Assembly: GCA_944323745.1 (NCBI GenBank)
Contig: CALUTQ010000001.1
Span: 610,863 to 674,862, forward strand
Origin: Candidatus Avelusimicrobium pullarium
GTDB taxonomy: Bacteria > Elusimicrobiota > Elusimicrobia > Elusimicrobiales > Elusimicrobiaceae
Direction: 5' to 3'
DNA length: 64,000 bases
The translations under genes and the position numbers were made by a program. The first letter of the stretch is position 1; the number at the start of each line of letters is the position of its first letter. This document shows, piece after piece, positions 59,672 through 64,000 of this stretch. The notes beneath the pieces are model-generated. The model saw nothing but the letters and a program-made list of their open reading frames with translations, ran no database searches and had not been told where the DNA came from.

Positions 59672-61354
59672 ATGAAAAAAGCCGTTTTTTTATTGGCCGC
59701 CTTTTTATTTGCCACATTGCCGGCGCGGGCGTTTTTTCCGTTTTCGTGGGGGAAAGAAGAAGTAAAAACCGATTATTCCCAAACGGTGTGGGACCGCATT
59801 ATGCTGGACCAGTCCGTTTCCGATATGCGCCGCGGTATGGGGGAAATGTCTTTGGCGCGTTATAAAGATGCCTCCAACTCTTTTGCCAAGGCCATCATTA
59901 AAAACCCCAACGACCCGCTGCCGCATTTGCTTTACGGCGCTTCCTTATATTGGAGCGGCAAGGTGGACGACGCCATAAGCGAGTATCGCGAAGGGCTGCG
60001 TTTGGACCCGCAAAATGCAATGGGCTATCAGCTGTTGGGCATTGCCTGGGGCTGGAAAGGCGACATTACCCAAGCACAGGAAAATTTTGAAAAGGCAAAC
60101 CAAATAAACCCCTATAAAGCCGATACGCATATGAACTTGGGCTCCACCTATGCCGCACAAAAAAAATACGATAAAGCGCTGGACCATTACCGCCGCGCAG
60201 TTGATTTGGCCCCGCGGGAAGCGTTGTACCGCTACCAGTTGGGTTCTCTTTATGATTTAATGGGCCGCGACCAACTGGCCGAAGAAGCCTTCAAAAAAGC
60301 CCTGCGTCTGTTTTACCGCTACGAAGACGCCCAGCTGGCACTGGCCGCCTTGTATGAAAAACGGGAAAATTACGAGGACGCCCTGAAATATTATAAAAAA
60401 GCCGTCAAAACAAAACCCGGCGATTATGTGGCCCGTCTGCGCTATGCCTATCTGCTGCAGCGTATGGGGCAAACGCAAAAAGCGCGCGACGTGCTGGAAG
60501 ACGCTTTTTCCATCGTGCAGTTTAAGGCTGACGGCCTGGCCTTAAACGCGGTTTACCGCGCCAGCGGACGCGACGGGGAAACCTTCCGCAGTCAAATTGA
60601 AAAATTTAAAGACAATCTGCTTAAAGTGCCGGCCTCCAAAGACGTTAACATAGACGTAGCGTTAGATTACAATCCGGTGGCGCGCCCCCAACCGGCGCAA
60701 AAACAGGGCGGTCTTTTTGCCGAAGCGTATGAAACGTTACGCGGGCAGCAAAGCAGTTTAAACGGGCAAAATGCAGACAGCGCAATGTCTTTCCGGCGCA
60801 GTTTTATTTTAAATGCTGCCGATGAAAAACAACGTCAGGCACAGGTGGAAGAACTGGTCAGCGAACTGGAACGTGCCGTCACTATAGGTGCGGATAAATA
60901 TGACGTGAATATGACGCTGCAGGGCCGTACAATGGACTACAACTCGCCTGCCGCATTAACCCAAAACCGCACCAGCGCCCCCAAAGCCGTGTATGACCCG
61001 CGCATCGTAGGCAACGATATGGGCCTGTGGCTGATGGGCAAAACGTGGTTGAAATATGTAGACGAAATTTTAAACGATTTAAACGAGCAGGTGCTGCAAA
61101 ACCCGTCTCAGGAATATATGCTTTTGCAGGGGCTGGCCGCTTTGCTGCTGGGGGACTGGACGTCTGCGCAGGAGGCTTTTTCCTCCGCGGCGGAAAAAAA
61201 TACAGCCGATCCGCTGCCCTTGCTGGGCCTGGGTACGGCCTCGGTAATGGCCGATGACGACGCTTCGGCCGTGCTTTATTACCGCCAAGCTTTGCAAAAA
61301 GATCCCGCCAACAAAACAGCCAAACGCAATTTAAAAGTGCTGGAGGGAGAATGA
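59672..61354 (+). CDS. Exported TPR-repeat protein
   Basis: 560 residues. Signal peptide MKKAVFLLAAFLFATLPARA. TPR units from ~50-270 (YKDASNSFAKAIIKNPNDPL, GKVDDAISEYREGLRLDPQN, KKYDKALDHYRRAVDLAPRE, ENYEDALKYYKKAVKTKPGD), a linker, and another pair near the end. Periplasmic scaffold expected. TGCTAAAAT lies close to the ATG. Overlaps the rsmA start by four bases. Confidence 0.88.
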   Translation: MKKAVFLLAAFLFATLPARAFFPFSWGKEEVKTDYSQTVWDRIMLDQSVSDMRRGMGEMSLARYKDASNSFAKAIIKNPNDPLPHLLYGASLYWSGKVDDAISEYREGLRLDPQNAMGYQLLGIAWGWKGDITQAQENFEKANQINPYKADTHMNLGSTYAAQKKYDKALDHYRRAVDLAPREALYRYQLGSLYDLMGRDQLAEEAFKKALRLFYRYEDAQLALAALYEKRENYEDALKYYKKAVKTKPGDYVARLRYAYLLQRMGQTQKARDVLEDAFSIVQFKADGLALNAVYRASGRDGETFRSQIEKFKDNLLKVPASKDVNIDVALDYNPVARPQPAQKQGGLFAEAYETLRGQQSSLNGQNADSAMSFRRSFILNAADEKQRQAQVEELVSELERAVTIGADKYDVNMTLQGRTMDYNSPAALTQNRTSAPKAVYDPRIVGNDMGLWLMGKTWLKYVDEILNDLNEQVLQNPSQEYMLLQGLAALLLGDWTSAQEAFSSAAEKNTADPLPLLGLGTASVMADDDASAVLYYRQALQKDPANKTAKRNLKVLEGE

Positions 61355-62115
61355 GAAAATACGGCCAGCATTTTTTAATTAATGCCTCCGTTATAGACGG
61401 CATTGTGTCAGCTGTGCCGGCCTCGGCCCGAAACGTGGTGGAAATCGGCCCCGGCCGCGGTGCGCTGACGCAAAAACTGCTTGCCGGAAATTTTGCCCGC
61501 TTTACGGCCGTGGAAATAGACCCGCAAATGCAAACCTTCCTGCTGGAAGCTTTTCCCGCTATGAAAGGAAAAATTATTTTAAGTGATTTTTTAAAATTTA
61601 ACTTGGCTTCTTTGCCGCAGGAACCGACATTTTTTGTCAGCAATTTGCCCTATATTGATGCGGCCGATATTTTGGACAAGGTGCTCTCTTTTGCTCATTT
61701 TGACGGAGCCGTATTTATGTTTCAAAAAGAGCAGGCCCAGCGCATTTTGGCCCGTGCGGGAACGGAAGGGTACGGGCCGTTAAGCATTTTAACGCAGCTG
61801 CGCGCACAGCCGCGCCTGCTTTTGCGCGTGGGCAAAGCGTGTTTTGAGCCGCCGCCTAAGGTGGAAAGCGCCGTGCTGACTTTTGCCAAAATAGTCTGCC
61901 CGCTGGACGCTGTGCAATATCCGCATTTTGCGCGCTTGGTAAAGGCCTCTTTTGCCCACAAAAGAAAGACGTTGTTTAACTCGCTGGTGTTAAGCGGGTA
62001 TAACAAAAACAAAACGCAAGAAGCTTTGGCGCAGGCCGGCATAAAACCCACCGCCCGCGCAGAAGAAATTGCGCTTGAAGAATTTTTGCAGATTTTTGCG
62101 CTATTTAATCAATAA
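61351..62115 (+). CDS. rsmA: 16S rRNA (adenine1518-N6/adenine1519-N6)-dimethyltransferase
   Basis: 254 residues. GQHFLINASVID, SAM motif VVEIGPGRGALTQKLL, VEIDPQM, and the catalytic FFVSNLPYI (NLPY), followed by VFMFQKEQAQRILA and PPPKVESAVLTF. Ribosome maturation factor (KsgA). Ends within an 11-base convergent overlap with the formiminotransferase gene. Confidence 0.95.
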   Translation: MRKYGQHFLINASVIDGIVSAVPASARNVVEIGPGRGALTQKLLAGNFARFTAVEIDPQMQTFLLEAFPAMKGKIILSDFLKFNLASLPQEPTFFVSNLPYIDAADILDKVLSFAHFDGAVFMFQKEQAQRILARAGTEGYGPLSILTQLRAQPRLLLRVGKACFEPPPKVESAVLTFAKIVCPLDAVQYPHFARLVKASFAHKRKTLFNSLVLSGYNKNKTQEALAQAGIKPTARAEEIALEEFLQIFALFNQ

Positions 62116-63070
62116 GTCCGGCTTTTATTTCCAAAATTTGTTCTTCGGCAGAAAAGGGCTTTACTTCATTTAAGTGCAGGCCTTCGGCGGCGGCGCGGAT
62201 AAGTTTTTGCCGGTCCGTTTCGGCCGGGGCATAGTGACGGCCCGCATCCAATACCGCTTGCAGAGGGGCCAGCCCCACCAGTTCGCAGCCGGTGGCTTGC
62301 AGGCCCAGTGCGGCGGCTTCTTTTTGGCAGCTTTCGTACACCGCGTGCAGCGGTGCCGCGTGAAAATCGGTAATATTGCAAGACACCTGTGCCCGGTTAA
62401 AATTGGGCATATACCACCCGATGGCTTTAAGCCCTTTCATCCCGCCGCCGCTTTGGCGTATTTTGGCGGCAATGGCTTTGGCGGGGGCGGGGTCTTGCGT
62501 GTTTAAATTAACGTTAAACGCAATCAGGATATTGCGCGCACCGATAATGCAGGCGCCCGTCTGCGCCGTGCGGGGGGAAAAGACATTCGGGCCGAAATCG
62601 GGCGGCAGGGTGCACAGTTTTTGCGCCAGATTTTCATATTCGCCTTTGCGGATAAAGGCCAAATTCCGGCGGGCTTGCTCCGCGGCGGCAGCCTCGTATA
62701 AATAAACGGGCACTTGCAGATTTTCGCCTACGCGCCGCCCCAAGTTCTTGGCCAGCTGTGCCGTTTGCGCAAGCGTGATGTCTTGCAAAGGAATAAGTGG
62801 GCAAACGTCTACCGCACCCAAGCGCGGGTGGGCACCGGTTTGCGCGCGCATATCAATCAGGCGCAAAGCCAGCGATATAAAATCAAAAAGAGCAATGCAT
62901 ATGTTTTCGGCTTCGCCTGCCAGTGTAAACACGGTGCGGTTGGCGCAGGGGTTGGGGTCTACGCCTAAAAGTTTTACGCCTGTTGCGGCGCGCAGAAGAT
63001 CGGCCAACGCACGCAGTTTGGCGGAGTCTTTGCCTTCGGAAATATTGGGCACGGCTTCTATAATCGGCAT
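62105..63070 (-). CDS. Glutamate formiminotransferase (FTCD N-terminal-type domain)
   Basis: 321 residues. IEAVPNISEGKDSAKLRAL, DPNPCANRTVFTLAGE, TGAHPRLGAVDVCPLIPL with the catalytic-type His81, and VSCNITDF. Transfers formimino from formiminoglutamate to tetrahydrofolate (histidine degradation) in characterised members; a folate-interconversion role is the alternative since no hut genes are seen. Start ATG 63070 fits the TATAAT at 63077-63082 (ATG at +7); an upstream frame extension crosses the promoter. Confidence 0.92.
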   Translation of the reverse strand: MPIIEAVPNISEGKDSAKLRALADLLRAATGVKLLGVDPNPCANRTVFTLAGEAENICIALFDFISLALRLIDMRAQTGAHPRLGAVDVCPLIPLQDITLAQTAQLAKNLGRRVGENLQVPVYLYEAAAAEQARRNLAFIRKGEYENLAQKLCTLPPDFGPNVFSPRTAQTGACIIGARNILIAFNVNLNTQDPAPAKAIAAKIRQSGGGMKGLKAIGWYMPNFNRAQVSCNITDFHAAPLHAVYESCQKEAAALGLQATGCELVGLAPLQAVLDAGRHYAPAETDRQKLIRAAAEGLHLNEVKPFSAEEQILEIKAGLID

Positions 63071-63076
63071 AATTAA

Positions 63077-63082
63077 ATTATA
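63077..63082 (-). promoter_or_regulatory. -10 of the formiminotransferase gene (leaderless geometry)
   Basis: TATAAT on the - strand with the ATG at +7. Confidence 0.55.
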
Positions 63083-63153
63083 GCGCAAAAAACAGTTTTC
63101 GTCGGCAAATGAATAAAAATTTGTGTAAAAAATGTGTTGTTTTGAAAAACTTA

Positions 63154-63192
63154 TGCTATAATACATATAGATACCTATTAAGTTTAGGTATC
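63154..63192 (+). promoter_or_regulatory. Extended -10 promoter and 5'-end hairpin of the cold-shock gene
   Basis: TGCTATAAT (63154-63162). Expected start near 63169; the 8-bp hairpin GATACCTA (63170-63177) / TAGGTATC (63185-63192) would lie at the extreme 5' end of the mRNA. SD AAGGAAG follows. Confidence 0.6.
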
Positions 63193-63225
63193 CGAAATAA
63201 TTAATATAAGGAAGTAAAAAGTAAA

Positions 63226-63429
63226 ATGGCAAACGGAAAAGTGAAGTGGTTTAACGACCAAAAAGGTTATGGTTTCATTACCCCCGAAGATGGTTCTAAA
63301 GATCTCTTTGTACACTATCAGGAAATTCAGGGCGATGGTTTCAAGACCTTAGCTGAAGGCCAGGAAGTGGAATTTGAAATCGTAGAATCCGAAAAAGGCC
63401 CGAAAGCCGTGAAAGTCGTTAAAAAATAA
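63226..63429 (+). CDS. Cold-shock domain protein (CspA family)
   Basis: 67 residues, complete. [21 protein letters not shown] (RNP1 KGYGFI), [10 protein letters not shown] (RNP2; usual FVHFS is FVHYQ here) and [24 protein letters not shown] chaperone. A ~57-base structured leader and a strong terminator make it a monocistronic, probably abundant transcript. Confidence 0.96.
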   Translation: MANGKVKWFNDQKGYGFITPEDGSKDLFVHYQEIQGDGFKTLAEGQEVEFEIVESEKGPKAVKVVKK

Positions 63430-63452
63430 ATTTTTATTTTTTTAGACTTTTC

Positions 63453-63482
63453 AAAACCCGCGCTCTAGGGCGCGGGTTTTTT
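63453..63482 (+). terminator. Terminator after the cold-shock gene
   Basis: AAAACCCGCGC-tctag-GGCGCGGGTTTTTT. Confidence 0.9.
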
Positions 63483-63502
63483 GTTTGCCGCGGAGGTTTG
63501 TT

Positions 63503-64000
63503 GTGACGGGAAGAAAGAATATAAAGGAAGCCTCTCTTTCCGAGTTGTGGCTCTTGTCGTACCCGCTGATTGTGACGATGGCGTCGCAAGTAGTGATGCA
63601 GTTTGTAGACAGAATGTTTTTGGCCTGGTACAGCCACGAGGCGCTTGCCGCGTGTGTGCCCGCCGGCGTACTGGCGATGACGTTTTCGGCTATGTTTATG
63701 GGGCTGGCCAGTTATACCAGCGTGTTTATTTCGCAGTATTACGCACAAAAAAAATATGCGTCTGTCACCATTTCTTTATGGCAGGGTGTTTTGCTGGCTG
63801 TGCTTTCGGCCTGTGTGCTGGCTTCGCTTACGCCGCTTGGCAACTGGGTCATTCGGTTGTTTGACCACGGGCCGACGGTTATGCCGCTTGAAATAAAATA
63901 TTTTACCCTTTTAAATTTATTTGGCGGTTTTGCCGTCATCAACAATGCGCTGGCCAGCTTTTTCAGCGGGCGGGGCAAAACCAAAATACCGATGTGGGTG
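63503..64000 (+). CDS. MATE family efflux transporter, 3'-truncated by the window edge
   Basis: 166 residues visible from a GTG start preceded by GGAGG (63492-63496). ELWLLSYPLIVTMASQVVMQFVDRMFLAWYSHEALAACVPAG, MGLASYTSVFISQYYAQKKY and NNALASFFSGRGKTKIPMWV are typical of the first four to five helices of NorM-like multidrug/Na+ antiporters. Easily missed because it uses GTG and runs off the end. Confidence 0.85.
   Translation, partial: MTGRKNIKEASLSELWLLSYPLIVTMASQVVMQFVDRMFLAWYSHEALAACVPAGVLAMTFSAMFMGLASYTSVFISQYYAQKKYASVTISLWQGVLLAVLSACVLASLTPLGNWVIRLFDHGPTVMPLEIKYFTLLNLFGGFAVINNALASFFSGRGKTKIPMWV

Noticed and set aside
62105-63232. 375-residue version of the formiminotransferase
   Set aside because: The upstream part crosses a TATAAT promoter and the cold-shock promoter and is not conserved-looking; the start MPIIEAVPNISEG at 63070 matches the family.
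1-64000. Many long open frames antisense or out of frame to recognised genes (for example 977-1780, 5208-6062, 19879-20559, 23442-24188, 54561-55580, 56807-58042)
   Set aside because: They lie over clear family genes, lack SD or promoters, and encode composition-biased, domain-free protein typical of shadows of G+C-balanced coding DNA.
1-64000. CRISPR array, insertion sequence, prophage or integrase
   Set aside because: No regularly spaced repeats, no transposase or integrase motifs, and no terminal inverted repeats flanking gene groups were seen.

Overview
The window looks like a chromosomal segment of a gut-type member of the phylum Elusimicrobiota (Elusimicrobium / Avelusimicrobium-like). 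This is inferred from the combination of a HydF maturase (fermentative H2 metabolism), several scattered type IV pilin genes with a near-identical N-terminus, a compact Gram-negative gene set, roughly 50% G+C by eye, and giant lineage-type secreted proteins. No rRNA marker is present, so the assignment is an inference. Gene density is high, genes are mostly housekeeping, and there is no prophage, IS element or CRISPR array.

Layout. 1-6.8 kb (+): prmC (5'-truncated), murA, folC, a repeat-built coiled-coil protein, ddl and a small membrane protein. 6.8-15.2 kb (-): a yebC-ruvC-ruvA-ruvB-spoIID-like-queA-tgt run, broken at two places by pilin genes on the opposite strand. 15.2-17.1 kb: AlkD-like repair protein, tRNA-Arg, CDF transporter. 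17.1-25.2 kb (+): a 1769-aa secreted/membrane protein behind a structured leader, a CpXC protein, cca, and a well-translated pilin. 25.2-31.9 kb (-): DJ-1 and C_GCAxxG_C_C proteins, flippase, purine nucleoside phosphorylase, yraN, rnhB, pssA, psd, tRNA-Leu, a Rae1/YacP-like NYN nuclease. 32-34.9 kb (+): tmRNA, phosphohexomutase, CheY-like protein, pilin. 35-38.7 kb (-): LOG protein, dxs, polyprenyl synthase. 38.8-41.2 kb (+): pilin, hydF, a secreted 9-residue-repeat protein. 41.4-43.9 kb (-): orphan protein, cyclophilin-like lipoprotein, secreted hydrolase, tRNA-Ser. 43.9-51.4 kb (+): radical SAM, glycogen-binding-fold protein, tsaE-tsaB-rimI, TPR protein, EIIA-like protein, APC permease, def. 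51.5-54.5 kb: gpmA (-), then a lysine leader/attenuator, lysA, lysC (+). 54.6-64 kb: fba (-), M42 peptidase, transketolase-like enzyme, PPC protein, TPR protein, rsmA (+), formiminotransferase (-), cold-shock gene and a MATE transporter (+, runs off the end).

Most notable observations. (1) Three pilin genes share a conserved promoter/start cassette: a -35, a homopolymer T12-13 tract filling the -35/-10 spacer, a -10 inside a perfect 16-bp inverted repeat, and an ATG seven bases after the -10. This predicts leaderless, possibly phase-variable pilins controlled at a DNA palindrome that also encodes the invariant MNKIYQK leader. Two of these cassettes sit inverted inside an otherwise conserved ruvCAB-queA-tgt neighbourhood, and one is followed by a promoterless C-terminal pilin fragment resembling a silent cassette. 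(2) Upstream of lysA-lysC lies a 31-codon ORF with six lysine codons in eleven, mutually exclusive RNA pairings and an intrinsic terminator, i.e. a candidate lysine attenuator, paired with an aspartokinase lacking ACT domains. (3) A TGnTAAAAT/TATAAT-type extended -10 placed exactly six bases before the ATG recurs at many genes, suggesting frequent leaderless mRNAs. (4) The tmRNA encodes an unusual tag ending WANA and is divergent from a Rae1-like nuclease gene.

All functional statements rest on reading motifs and family resemblance by eye; no database search was run.
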